A DNA stretch of 9,171 nt from contig DJJW01000092.1 in the NCBI GenBank assembly GCA_002434335.1, positions 12,693-21,863 of the forward strand, read 5' to 3'. The stretch comes from Lachnoclostridium sp. UBA6558. Its GTDB lineage: Bacteria > Bacillota > Clostridia > Lachnospirales > Lachnospiraceae. Below are positions 1 to 6,514 of this stretch, one piece after another (position 1 is the stretch's first letter; every line of letters begins with the position of its first letter). The position numbers and the translations under genes are program-made. The notes beneath the pieces are model-generated. The model was given only the letters and a program-made list of their open reading frames with translations, was not told the DNA's origin and searched no databases.

Positions 1-188
1 GATTGTTTGAGCGTAGCGAGTTATCGGTTTTATATTATGTCCAGCATAAAATGTCCAGAGAATTAGGACTTCTTATACCTTGGAATTGAAGCATGAGTTT
101 TTCTGCTTTGTGCGATTTGCCGTCCCCTTGTGAAAAACCACCTATTAGCACACTACTTCACACCCTTGAATTCCCTATATCTATATCA
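1..188. other. Window-edge sequence downstream of pgcA, no supported gene
   Basis: No gene is supported here. An open frame runs in from the left edge on the plus strand (positions 3-89, 28 codons then TGA); it could be the 3' end of a gene outside the window but has no recognisable motif. An 8-bp direct repeat ATGTCCAG lies at 37-44 and 51-58. The short motif CGTCCCCTTGTG (about 121-132) resembles GGGGACGG-type ends seen near some transposable repeats, but nothing else supports an element. No clear hairpin plus T-run that would terminate pgcA was found on the minus strand. Confidence 0.3.
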
Positions 189-1904
189 TCAGCCTACCGC
201 AAATGCAGCATCATGGACCAGTTTATCAAGCTTTTCAGCAGCATCAGAAAGACTGGTTCCCTTTACGCCAAAATAGAACTTAATCTTAGGTTCAGTACCG
301 GAGGGTCTGACTGCGCACCAGGCATCCTCCTCCAGATCAAAATACAGTACATCGGATTTGGGCAGTCCTGTAGGTGTTACAGCACCTGTGGCAAGGTCTG
401 TGATCGTATCCTTCTCATAATCCCTGAACTTTAATACCTTTCGTCCGCCAGCTTCTTTCACCGGATTCTTACGGTAATTACCCATAATTTCCTTAATCTT
501 TTCCATGCCCTCGATACCCTTTAAGGTTACAGAAACAAGATCCTCTTTAAAGTATCCGTATTTCTCGAATACACGGTTCATCTGCTCATAAAGAGTAATA
601 CCCTGAGATTTATAATACGCCGCTGCTTCACATAAAGTCATAACCGCTACAACAGCATCCTTATCTCTGGAATGTGTACCAATCAGACAGCCATAGCTTT
701 CTTCAAAGCCAAATACATATTCGTTTGAGCCGGTCTCTTCAAATAACTTAATCTGCTCTCCGATATATTTAAAACCGGTAAGTACTTCGATTAATTCAGC
801 ATTATAGTGAGCAGCAATTCTATCAGCCATATTTCCGGTAACGATTGTCTTAATAAGTGCTGCATTTGCAGGAAGTGTATTATGTGCTGCCTTCTGTGAA
901 AATACATACTCTGCAATCAGGGCACCTGACATATTTCCGGTAAGCAGTACGAATTCTCCGTCTGTTCCCCTTACCTGAACACCAAGTCTGTCAGCATCAG
1001 GATCTGTAGCAAGGATAATATCAGCGCCTACTTCGTCTGCCAGCTTCTTTGCAAGGGTAAATACCTTGGGGTCTTCGGGATTAGGATAACCTACTGTGGA
1101 AAAATTACCATCGGGAAGTTCCTGCTCGGGTACTACGTATACATTGGTAAAGCCAAGTTCCTTTAATATTCTTCTTACTGGAAGATTACCGGTACCATGA
1201 AGAGGTGTGTATACGATCTTCATATCCTTACACTCTTCAGCAATAGGATTTACCACTAACTTCTTAAGCTCTTCCATATATCGTTTATCAATCTCTGCAC
1301 CTATGGTATGATAAAGACCCTTTTCCTTTGCGGTCTCTAAATCCATTGTCTTAACCGCAGAATAGTCTGTGATGGCATTTACTTCACTGATTATTTCCAC
1401 ATCTTTGGGATAAGTTATCTGTGCGCCGTCCTCACAGTACACCTTATAACCGTTGTATTCCGGCGGATTATGGCTCGCTGTTATTACAATACCTGAAATA
1501 CAGCCTAATTCTCTAAGAGCAAAGGAAAGTTCCGGTGTAGGTCTTAAGGATTCAAATACATATGCCTTTATTCCGTTAGCATTAAGGCAAAGTGCCGCAT
1601 CTGCTGCGAATTCCGGAGACATTCTTCTGGAATCGTAAGCAATGGCAACTCCCTTCTCCTGTCCACCCTGCTTTATGATAAAGTTGGCAAGACCCTGTGT
1701 TGCTTTTCTTACAGTATAGAGATTCATACGGTTACTTCCAGCGCCTAATACTCCACGAAGTCCTCCTGTACCAAATTCAAGGTCTTTATAGAAACGGTCT
1801 TTGATTTCACCGTCATTACCTTCAAGGGCCAGGAGCTCATTTCTGGTTTCCACATCAAAGTACTCGTCTGTTGTCCACTGCTTATATTTCTCTAAATATC
1901 CCAC
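189..1904 (-). CDS. pgcA: Phosphoglucomutase/phosphomannomutase (alpha-D-phosphohexomutase family)
   Basis: Cytosolic enzyme interconverting hexose 1-phosphate and 6-phosphate through a phosphoserine, linking glycolysis to glycogen, cell-wall and exopolysaccharide precursors. With the start used here it has 571 residues, normal for the long Firmicute PgcA type. All four family signatures are present: GTGGLRG near 45-51, the active-site loop TASHNPPEYNG with the phosphorylated Ser near 144, the metal loop DPDADR at 301-306, the sugar-recognition loop GFEESYG at 399-405, and the C-terminal phosphate-binding RPSGTEPK at 533-540. An in-frame GTG at 1922 would add six residues, but AAAGGAGA at 1912-1919 lies inside that extension and sits 8 nt before the GTG at 1904, so 1904 is preferred. 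It is transcribed alone from the promoter at 1994-2022. Glucose versus mannose preference cannot be read from sequence alone; family assignment is secure, the symbol less so. Confidence 0.95.
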   Translation of the reverse strand: MGYLEKYKQWTTDEYFDVETRNELLALEGNDGEIKDRFYKDLEFGTGGLRGVLGAGSNRMNLYTVRKATQGLANFIIKQGGQEKGVAIAYDSRRMSPEFAADAALCLNANGIKAYVFESLRPTPELSFALRELGCISGIVITASHNPPEYNGYKVYCEDGAQITYPKDVEIISEVNAITDYSAVKTMDLETAKEKGLYHTIGAEIDKRYMEELKKLVVNPIAEECKDMKIVYTPLHGTGNLPVRRILKELGFTNVYVVPEQELPDGNFSTVGYPNPEDPKVFTLAKKLADEVGADIILATDPDADRLGVQVRGTDGEFVLLTGNMSGALIAEYVFSQKAAHNTLPANAALIKTIVTGNMADRIAAHYNAELIEVLTGFKYIGEQIKLFEETGSNEYVFGFEESYGCLIGTHSRDKDAVVAVMTLCEAAAYYKSQGITLYEQMNRVFEKYGYFKEDLVSVTLKGIEGMEKIKEIMGNYRKNPVKEAGGRKVLKFRDYEKDTITDLATGAVTPTGLPKSDVLYFDLEEDAWCAVRPSGTEPKIKFYFGVKGTSLSDAAEKLDKLVHDAAFAVG

Positions 1905-1993
1905 TTTCTTGTCTCCTTTCACTGTTGCCTTTTTTCTTTCATTATTTTACTTAATTTCAAAACAAGTTGCAATGCATTTTGTTGACTGGTGCT

Positions 1994-2022
1994 ATTATAG
2001 GATATTCTATTTATCCTGTCAA
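1994..2022 (-). promoter_or_regulatory. Consensus sigma-A promoter of pgcA with internal dyad
   Basis: On the minus strand the -35 box is TTGACA (2017-2022) and the -10 box is TATAAT (1994-1999), both perfect, with the optimal 17-nt spacer. Predicted start of transcription is near 1987, giving a leader of about 80 nt before the GTG at 1904. The inverted repeat AGGATA-N7-TATCCT (1999-2004 and 2012-2017) fills the spacer and touches both boxes, so it could be an operator; this is inference. Confidence 0.75.
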
Positions 2023-2064
2023 TATTTTGTGCATTTATCTCTAATAATAGTGCTTAATCGTTTC

Positions 2065-2121
2065 ATTAATGTTGCATCCGTTTTAGTGAACCGGTGAAAT
2101 TTACTATTATTAATGTTGCAT
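2065..2121. repeat. 13-bp direct repeat in the pgcA-fba gap
   Basis: ATTAATGTTGCAT occurs exactly at 2065-2077 and again at 2109-2121, 44 bp start to start (about four helical turns). It lies upstream of the pgcA promoter. It could be a paired binding site for a regulator, but no known operator was recognised. Confidence 0.5.
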
Positions 2122-2145
2122 AAAGTTTTTCATTCAAAAGATTCT

Positions 2146-2183
2146 CCCATAGGAAACAGAGTTTTCTTGTTTCCATATCTGGG
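2146..2183. other. Imperfect hairpin in the pgcA-fba gap
   Basis: CCCA and GGAAAC (2146-2149, 2152-2157) pair with GTTTCC and TGGG (2169-2174, 2180-2183), with an asymmetric internal loop and an 11-nt apical loop. No good T-run follows on either strand, so it is not an obvious terminator. Its role is unknown. Confidence 0.35.
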
Positions 2184-2186
2184 TAA

Positions 2187-2237
2187 TTGTCAATAACGTA
2201 AGGTTAATCGGTATAATAGTATTCATTTACATGTAAA
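2187..2237 (+). promoter_or_regulatory. Possible plus-strand promoter with downstream palindrome
   Basis: TTGTCA (2187-2192) and TATAAT (2212-2217) are separated by 19 nt, longer than ideal. A perfect 12-bp palindrome TTTACATGTAAA (2226-2237) begins at about the predicted transcript start. No plus-strand gene follows; the next plus-strand signal is the hairpin at 2261-2299, so a transcript would be about 75-80 nt. This is compatible with a small RNA but not proven; a chance promoter match in AT-rich DNA is possible. Confidence 0.3.
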
Positions 2238-2251
2238 AGTAACAGATGCCT

Positions 2252-2299
2252 AAATAAAAGGGGTTGCCGCAATATTATATTGAAATATTGCGGCAACCC
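2252..2299 (-). terminator. Rho-independent terminator of fba
   Basis: A perfect 16-bp stem, GGGTTGCCGCAATATT (2261-2276) with its complement at 2284-2299 and a 7-nt loop. Read on the minus strand the stem is followed by CTTTTATTTA (2260-2251), a usable T-run, about 70 nt after the fba stop. On the plus strand only TATTTATAAAT follows, so termination there would be weaker. Confidence 0.85.
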
Positions 2300-2369
2300 T
2301 ATTTATAAATCAAGTTATTACTTAAGCATCTTTATGTTTATAACCTTTTAAAGGTATATAATTCAATAA

Positions 2370-3233
2370 TTAAGCCTTATTTACAGAGCCGAAAAGTTCC
2401 ATCTTCTCTTTAACAGTTGCTTTGATTGCTTCGAAACCGGGAGCTAAGAGCTTACGAGGGTCAAAACCTTTTCCGGAAAGGTCTTTTCCAGCTTCAATGT
2501 ACTTACGTGTTGCAGCAGCAAAAGTAAGCTGGCACTCTGTATTTACATTGATCTTAGCAACACCAAGAGAGATTGCTTTCTTGATCATATCTTCAGGAAT
2601 ACCTGTACCACCATGAAGTACTAAAGGCATATCTCCTGTTAACTGCTGGATAGCATCTAAAGCGTCGAAGTTAAGACCAGCCCAGTTCTCAGGATATTTT
2701 CCATGAATGTTACCGATACCTGCTGCAAGCATTGTTACACCAAGGTCTGCAATGGATTTGCACTCGTTAGGATCTGCGATTTCACCAGCACCAACAACGC
2801 CATCTTCTTCACCACCGATAGAACCAACTTCTGCTTCCAGAGAAAGTCCTTTTTCAGCACAGATTTTAACTAATTCAGTTGTTTTCTCAATGTTCTCATT
2901 GATAGGATAGTGGGAACCATCGAACATGATGGAAGAGAATCCAGCTTCGATGCATTTAAATGCACCTTCGTAGCTGCCGTGATCTAAGTGAAGAGCAACG
3001 GGAACAGTAATCTTTAATTCATCTATCATAGCTGATACCATACTTGCAACGGTCTTATATCCGCACATATATTTACCAGCACCTTCAGAAACGCCAAGGA
3101 TTACAGGTGAATTTAATTCCTGAGCAGTTAAAAGAACTGCCTTTGTCCACTCTAAGTTATTAATATTGAACTGGCCTACTGCATAATGTCCGGCCTTTGC
3201 TTTAGTAAGCATTTCTTTTGCTGAAACTAGCAT
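2370..3233 (-). CDS. fba: Class II fructose-bisphosphate aldolase
   Basis: Zinc-dependent cytosolic aldolase that reversibly cleaves fructose 1,6-bisphosphate to dihydroxyacetone phosphate and glyceraldehyde 3-phosphate in glycolysis and gluconeogenesis. The protein has 287 residues, usual for the Firmicute class IIB type. Visible motifs (numbered from the start used): LHLDHGSY with the catalytic Asp 84 and zinc-ligand His 85; EAEVGSIGGEEDG near 133-145; the second zinc ligand in GNIHGKY (His 177); and LHGGTGIP with His 207, followed by the phosphate-binding INVNTE segment. Two in-frame ATGs lie close together: 3239 is only 1 nt from GGAGG (3241-3245), whereas 3233 has 7-nt spacing and begins MLVSAKEML as in relatives, so 3233 is chosen. 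It is monocistronic, with its own promoter and a strong terminator. A related tagatose-bisphosphate aldolase role cannot be fully excluded. Confidence 0.95.
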   Translation of the reverse strand: MLVSAKEMLTKAKAGHYAVGQFNINNLEWTKAVLLTAQELNSPVILGVSEGAGKYMCGYKTVASMVSAMIDELKITVPVALHLDHGSYEGAFKCIEAGFSSIMFDGSHYPINENIEKTTELVKICAEKGLSLEAEVGSIGGEEDGVVGAGEIADPNECKSIADLGVTMLAAGIGNIHGKYPENWAGLNFDALDAIQQLTGDMPLVLHGGTGIPEDMIKKAISLGVAKINVNTECQLTFAAATRKYIEAGKDLSGKGFDPRKLLAPGFEAIKATVKEKMELFGSVNKA

Positions 3234-3286
3234 ATCCATACCTCCATTTGTGTGAGTTTGTTTACTTGAAATAAAAACCTCTAGAT

Positions 3287-3327
3287 ATTATAACCTATTT
3301 GTCCGAAAAAGAAAATAAATTTTTCGG
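3287..3327 (-). promoter_or_regulatory. fba promoter with overlapping inverted repeat
   Basis: On the minus strand TATAAT lies at 3287-3292, giving a leader of about 47 nt to the fba start at 3233. No good -35 box is seen at 17 nt (T-rich sequence only). Instead the expected -35 region is covered by a perfect inverted repeat, CCGAAAAA (3303-3310), 9-nt spacer, TTTTTCGG (3320-3327). It may be a repressor or activator site; the regulator is not identified. Confidence 0.5.
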
Positions 3328-3388
3328 TATTCATTTTCATTTGTTATTTCATTGTCAAAGATCAGCAGACAGAATCCATTTCCCGGTA

Positions 3389-3418
3389 TTTACCCCGAAT
3401 ACATGTTTGTGTTATAAT
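3389..3418 (+). promoter_or_regulatory. dinB promoter (extended -10)
   Basis: TATAAT at 3413-3418 preceded by TGT (3410-3412) forms an extended -10 element. A weak -35 TTTACC (3389-3394, 4 of 6) is 18 nt upstream. The predicted leader to the dinB start is about 90 nt. The spacer contains the candidate LexA box listed separately. Confidence 0.6.
3396..3409 (+). promoter_or_regulatory. Candidate LexA (SOS) box in the dinB promoter
   Basis: CGAATACATGTTTG matches the Gram-positive SOS box CGAACRNRYGTTYC at 12 of 14 positions. It lies between the -35 and -10 boxes of dinB, where bound LexA would block polymerase. Bacterial dinB-type polymerases are often SOS-regulated, so location and gene identity agree. 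The mismatches are T for C at position 5 and G for C at position 14. Confidence 0.6.
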
Positions 3419-3513
3419 AGTGCAGTCTACTTATGAGAATATGAATGGAATAAAGCAAGAGACTGAAGCTGTATACATTTCAAATATAAAATCCCGGAGG
3501 AATGCAGAGCATT

Positions 3514-4704
3514 ATGTATGATAAAATAATATTTCACATTGACGTTAATTCTGCCTTCTTAAGCTGGGAGGCTGTGCACCGGCTGGAGCAAGGGGATACT
3601 TTCGATATCCGTACGATTCCTTCTGCAATAGGCGGTGATTTATCAAAACGGCATGGCGTTATACTTGCCAAATCCCATCCTGCCAAAGCATTCGGAATCA
3701 ATACCGGTGAACCGGTCGTTCATGCCCTTAAGAAATGTCCTTCCCTTTATCTGGTGCCCCCTAACCACGGCCTTTACGAACAGTACTCAAAGTCCTTAAA
3801 GGAGATATTAAATCAGTATACACCTGCTATTGAACCCTTTTCCATTGATGAAGCCTTTCTTGATATGACCGGAATTCCCGCTGCCAAAGATCCGCTGAAA
3901 CTGGCAGAAGAAATAGCGAAAAGAGTAAGAGAAGAACTGAACTTCACGGTAAATATCGGTATCTCCTCTAACAAACTGCTGGCAAAAATGGCTTCTGATT
4001 TTGAAAAACCAGATAAAATACACACTCTGTTTCCCTTCGAAATTGAAAAGAAAATGTGGCCCCTTCCTTTGAATGAACTTTTCTTTGTGGGACGGTCATC
4101 AGCCAGAATTCTGAGAAGTCTTGGACTTAAGACCATTGGAGATATTGCCGCCACAGATCCTGCTATTATAAAAGCCCACTTAGGCAGGAAGCACGGAGAG
4201 CTAATCTATGCTTATGCCAGGGGAATCGACACAAGAGCCGTGGAAAGCAGTCCGGCTGTCAACAAAGGTTACGGCAACAGTATCACCCTGGCTGCTGATG
4301 TAACGGACATGGAAAGCGCCAAGGAAGTTCTGCTATCCTTAAGCGAGACCGTCGGTACCAGACTTCGTAAGGATAATGTAAGAGCCGCCTGTATCACCGT
4401 AGAAATGAGAGACTGTGACTTTAATAACTCCTCTCATCAGGAACCCCTTCTCTCCCCTGCCAATACCACAGATACAATATACCAAAGTGCCTGTAAGCTA
4501 TTAAAGGAAGCCTGGAAAGGTGCACCCTTAAGACTGCTTGGCGTAAGAGCCAGCAAACTGAAGGAGGAGGACTATACCCAGCTTTCCCTCTTTGATTATC
4601 AGGAAGATGTTAAAAAGGAGAAACTTGATAAAGCCCTTGATACCATCCGGGAAAAGTTCGGCTCTGATGCCGTCAAACGTGGTACACTGCTTGATAAGAA
4701 ATAG
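3514..4704 (+). CDS. dinB: DNA polymerase IV (Y-family, DinB/ImpB/UmuC type)
   Basis: Error-prone translesion polymerase that extends primers past damaged template bases; cytosolic, recruited by the beta clamp. 396 residues, full length. In order: palm motif FHIDVNSAF with the first metal-binding Asp (residue 10) and a Phe at the steric-gate position (15); SIDEAFLDMTG with the catalytic Asp-Glu pair (112-113); IGISSNKLLAKMAS (149-162); helix-hairpin-helix thumb around FFVGRSSARILRSLGLKTIG; little finger from about 245; and a C-terminal QLSLF clamp-binding motif (356-360). GGAGG (3496-3500) is 1 nt from an in-frame ATG at 3502 and 13 nt from the ATG at 3514; both spacings are poor, and 3514 gives the usual N-terminus (MYDKIIFHID), so the start is uncertain by four codons. 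It diverges from fba and ends 14 bp from the convergent mrp stop. The LexA-like box suggests SOS control. Confidence 0.95.
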   Translation: MYDKIIFHIDVNSAFLSWEAVHRLEQGDTFDIRTIPSAIGGDLSKRHGVILAKSHPAKAFGINTGEPVVHALKKCPSLYLVPPNHGLYEQYSKSLKEILNQYTPAIEPFSIDEAFLDMTGIPAAKDPLKLAEEIAKRVREELNFTVNIGISSNKLLAKMASDFEKPDKIHTLFPFEIEKKMWPLPLNELFFVGRSSARILRSLGLKTIGDIAATDPAIIKAHLGRKHGELIYAYARGIDTRAVESSPAVNKGYGNSITLAADVTDMESAKEVLLSLSETVGTRLRKDNVRAACITVEMRDCDFNNSSHQEPLLSPANTTDTIYQSACKLLKEAWKGAPLRLLGVRASKLKEEDYTQLSLFDYQEDVKKEKLDKALDTIREKFGSDAVKRGTLLDKK

Positions 4705-4718
4705 CAATCATATTAATT

Positions 4719-6017
4719 CTAATGACAGTTGCAGCTATCGGATTCTTTGCAGCCACAATCCTTTTGTTCCTTATGTTCTTCCTTGTTACAGGAACAGACC
4801 GACTGACTTTCAGCTGAGGGATTGCCGCTTTGATAACTACCATCCAGATACGCTGCCGCTGCTACATCAGCATCACCCGTTGCTCCCGGCACTACAAGAA
4901 TACCGTTATTCATAAGACCTTCCATGGCTTCCATACCGATACCGCCACAAAGTACCGTATTGATTTTCTCTCTTTTCATAAGCTCTACGGACTGTCCGTG
5001 TCCCTCTCCGGCAGAGGTCAATAGCGTCTTGCCTGCCAGTGCACCATCTAAAATTTCATAAAGGGTGAATTCTGTAGCCTTTCCAAAATGACCGAAAATG
5101 TTATTACTGCCGTCTGTAGGTATGGCTAAACGAATAAAAGATGTATTTTCAGCTTTCTTATTCTCTGACAGAAGACCTTTTAAAGCACCTACGGCATCCT
5201 TTAACCAGTCACCGTTTAACTCTTCAATTTTTTCACCATCCACAGATTCTGCTATAGCGGGATTGATAGGAATTTTTCCAAGTACGGGCAGCTTGAACTT
5301 CTCGGCAGTTTCATTCACATGACTTTTTCCGAATACACTGATTCTTTCTCCGCAGTTTCCGCATTCTAAGTAACTGTAATTCTCCACTAATCCAAGAATC
5401 GGAACCTTCATAGCCTCTGCCATATTAACGGCTTTGGATATAATCATGGATACCAGCTCCTGAGGAGAAGTCACAATAATAATGCCGTCCACAGGCAGGG
5501 ACTGAAACACTGTCAGAGGAACATCACCGGTACCCGGGGGCATATCTACAAACATATAATCCACATCATCCCAGATAACATCTGACCAGAATTGCTTTAC
5601 AGTTCCTGCAATAACTGGTCCTCTCCAGATAACAGGAGTATCTTCTGTCTCAAGAAGAAGATTAACGGACATGACTCTTACGCCGGTCTTACTGATGGAT
5701 GGAAATATACCCATTTCATTTCCCTGTGCCTTGCTGTGTATCCCGAAGGCTTTTGGAATTGACGGCCCTGTGATATCTGCATCCAGGATTGCGGTATTAT
5801 ATCCTTCTCTGTTAAGCAGTACACTTAAATAGGAAGTAACAAAGGACTTTCCCACTCCGCCTTTACCGCTTACGATTCCGATAACTTTTTTTACTTTGCT
5901 GTATGGATTCAAGGGTTCTTTTAAGTCCTGCTGTTCCCCTTTTCTGGAGGAGCAGGTAGCCTGACAGCTTGAACAGCTGTCTCCACAGCTGCTTTGTGTC
6001 TCATATGTCTCACTCAT
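4719..6017 (-). CDS. mrp: Mrp/Nbp35-type P-loop ATPase fused to a NifX/NifB-like domain (MrpORP type)
   Basis: Predicted cytosolic Fe-S cluster carrier/assembly ATPase with a C-terminal dinitrogenase iron-molybdenum cofactor (NifX/ORP) domain. 432 residues. N-terminal Cys cluster C-x3-C-x2-C-x3-C at 11-22, as in Nbp35-like proteins; deviant Walker A GKGGVGKS at 51-58; DADITGPSIP at 79-88; DMPPGTGD (Walker B/switch region) at 158-165; the ECGNCGE pair Cys 219 and Cys 222, which bridges a cluster in Mrp dimers; then the NifX-like domain at about 295-395 with IFGHFGKA and CGGIGMEAMEGL. The last 25 residues hold six Cys (408, 410, 421, 423, 429, 431) and a final His, an extra metal-binding-looking tail. 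The ATG overlaps the end of the DUF134 gene by 8 nt and has AAGAGGT about 9 nt upstream, indicating translational coupling. Related Mrp-ORP fusions are known from Desulfovibrio; substrate here is unknown. Confidence 0.93.
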   Translation of the reverse strand: MSETYETQSSCGDSCSSCQATCSSRKGEQQDLKEPLNPYSKVKKVIGIVSGKGGVGKSFVTSYLSVLLNREGYNTAILDADITGPSIPKAFGIHSKAQGNEMGIFPSISKTGVRVMSVNLLLETEDTPVIWRGPVIAGTVKQFWSDVIWDDVDYMFVDMPPGTGDVPLTVFQSLPVDGIIIVTSPQELVSMIISKAVNMAEAMKVPILGLVENYSYLECGNCGERISVFGKSHVNETAEKFKLPVLGKIPINPAIAESVDGEKIEELNGDWLKDAVGALKGLLSENKKAENTSFIRLAIPTDGSNNIFGHFGKATEFTLYEILDGALAGKTLLTSAGEGHGQSVELMKREKINTVLCGGIGMEAMEGLMNNGILVVPGATGDADVAAAAYLDGSYQSGNPSAESQSVCSCNKEEHKEQKDCGCKESDSCNCH

Positions 6018-6354
6018 TTTCTATGACCTCTTTTCTGCATTTTTTACATCTCATGCTGCATCTGCAGCCGGTAGAAACCTTATAGTTTCCGCCTGTTATA
6101 ACAATGCCCTTGTTTTCAATAAGGGCTTCGGTAACCTTATGCCTTGCAGAGTACAAAATACGCTGAAGAGTACCTCTGGATACATTCATGCTGTGGGCTG
6201 CCATTTCCTGGTCCATCCCTTCAAAATCACATAGCCTTAATGCCTCCATCTCATCCATCTGCAGTTCTGTGTATTCCTTCCCTTCCGCTGCAGGCTCAAT
6301 AGAGTTGTATTTATATTCTGCACATACAAATCTGCATTTCTCATTTCCCGGCAA
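6010..6354 (-). CDS. DUF134 family predicted DNA-binding protein
   Basis: Small predicted regulator, 114 residues, of the DUF134 family, which has a helix-turn-helix like sigma-70 region 4. The family N-terminus (here PGNEKCRFVCAE, with Cys 7 and Cys 11) is followed by LQMDEMEALRLCDFEGMDQ (31-49) and a helix-turn-helix around 47-76 (MAAHSMNVSRGTLQRILYSA). The C-terminus carries CRCSMRCKKC (Cys 97, 99, 103, 106), a probable metal or Fe-S site. The start is TTG: AAAGGAG lies 6 nt upstream and the reading begins as family members do. It is the first gene of an operon with mrp and overlaps it by 8 nt. Family members commonly sit beside Mrp/NifX genes, so it probably regulates this operon in response to metal, Fe-S or redox state (inference), perhaps through the palindrome at 6451-6466. 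Confidence 0.9.
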   Translation of the reverse strand: MPGNEKCRFVCAEYKYNSIEPAAEGKEYTELQMDEMEALRLCDFEGMDQEMAAHSMNVSRGTLQRILYSARHKVTEALIENKGIVITGGNYKVSTGCRCSMRCKKCRKEVIENE

Positions 6355-6367
6355 GGAAAGCTCCTTT
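6352..6367 (-). promoter_or_regulatory. Ribosome site fixing the TTG start of the DUF134 gene
   Basis: On the minus strand AAAGGAG (6361-6367) precedes TTG (6352-6354) by 6 nt. No ATG lies nearby with a comparable site. The flanking GAAAG-GAG-CTTTC could form a 5-bp hairpin over the site, which may damp translation (weak inference). Confidence 0.7.
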
Positions 6368-6450
6368 CTGCGGATATCAGTAATTTGCCTGCTTACAGAA
6401 CAAATAAACCTTTTACTTCCATCTCTGCTTGGCTGTTAATTTTATTTAAT

Positions 6451-6466
6451 ATGTGCATATGCACAT
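6451..6466. promoter_or_regulatory. Perfect 16-bp palindrome, candidate operator of the DUF134-mrp operon
   Basis: ATGTGCATATGCACAT is a perfect 16-bp palindrome. It begins at about the predicted transcription start (near 6465) of the minus-strand operon, just after the -10 box, a classic repressor position. The regulator is unknown; the DUF134 protein itself or an ArsR- or CRP/FNR-like protein are possibilities. Confidence 0.6.
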
Positions 6467-6471
6467 TTCAC

Positions 6472-6499
6472 ATTATACTCCTTCCAGTACTGCTGTCAA
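6472..6499 (-). promoter_or_regulatory. Promoter of the DUF134-mrp operon
   Basis: Minus strand: perfect -35 TTGACA (6494-6499) and perfect -10 TATAAT (6472-6477) with a 16-nt spacer. Transcript start near 6465, about 110 nt before the TTG start. Such a strong core promoter next to a palindrome fits a repressed, inducible operon. Confidence 0.8.
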
Positions 6500-6514
6500 G
6501 ACCTTCCATCCTTT

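Noticed and set aside
3..89. Open frame entering from the left window edge (28 codons, plus strand)
   Set aside because: Too short to judge; it has no family motif and may simply be non-coding. Sequence left of the window would decide.
93..434. Plus-strand open frame of 113 codons over the 3' end of pgcA
   Set aside because: It lies antisense to the well-supported pgcA C-terminus, has no ribosome site and no recognisable domain.
1801..2097. Plus-strand open frame of 98 codons crossing the pgcA start and promoter
   Set aside because: It overlaps pgcA and its consensus promoter in antisense and its product is low-complexity hydrophobic/aromatic sequence typical of a reverse-strand shadow.
4592..4915. 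Plus-strand open frame of 107 codons across the dinB-mrp junction
   Set aside because: It is out of frame with dinB and antisense to mrp, and shows no motif or start signal.
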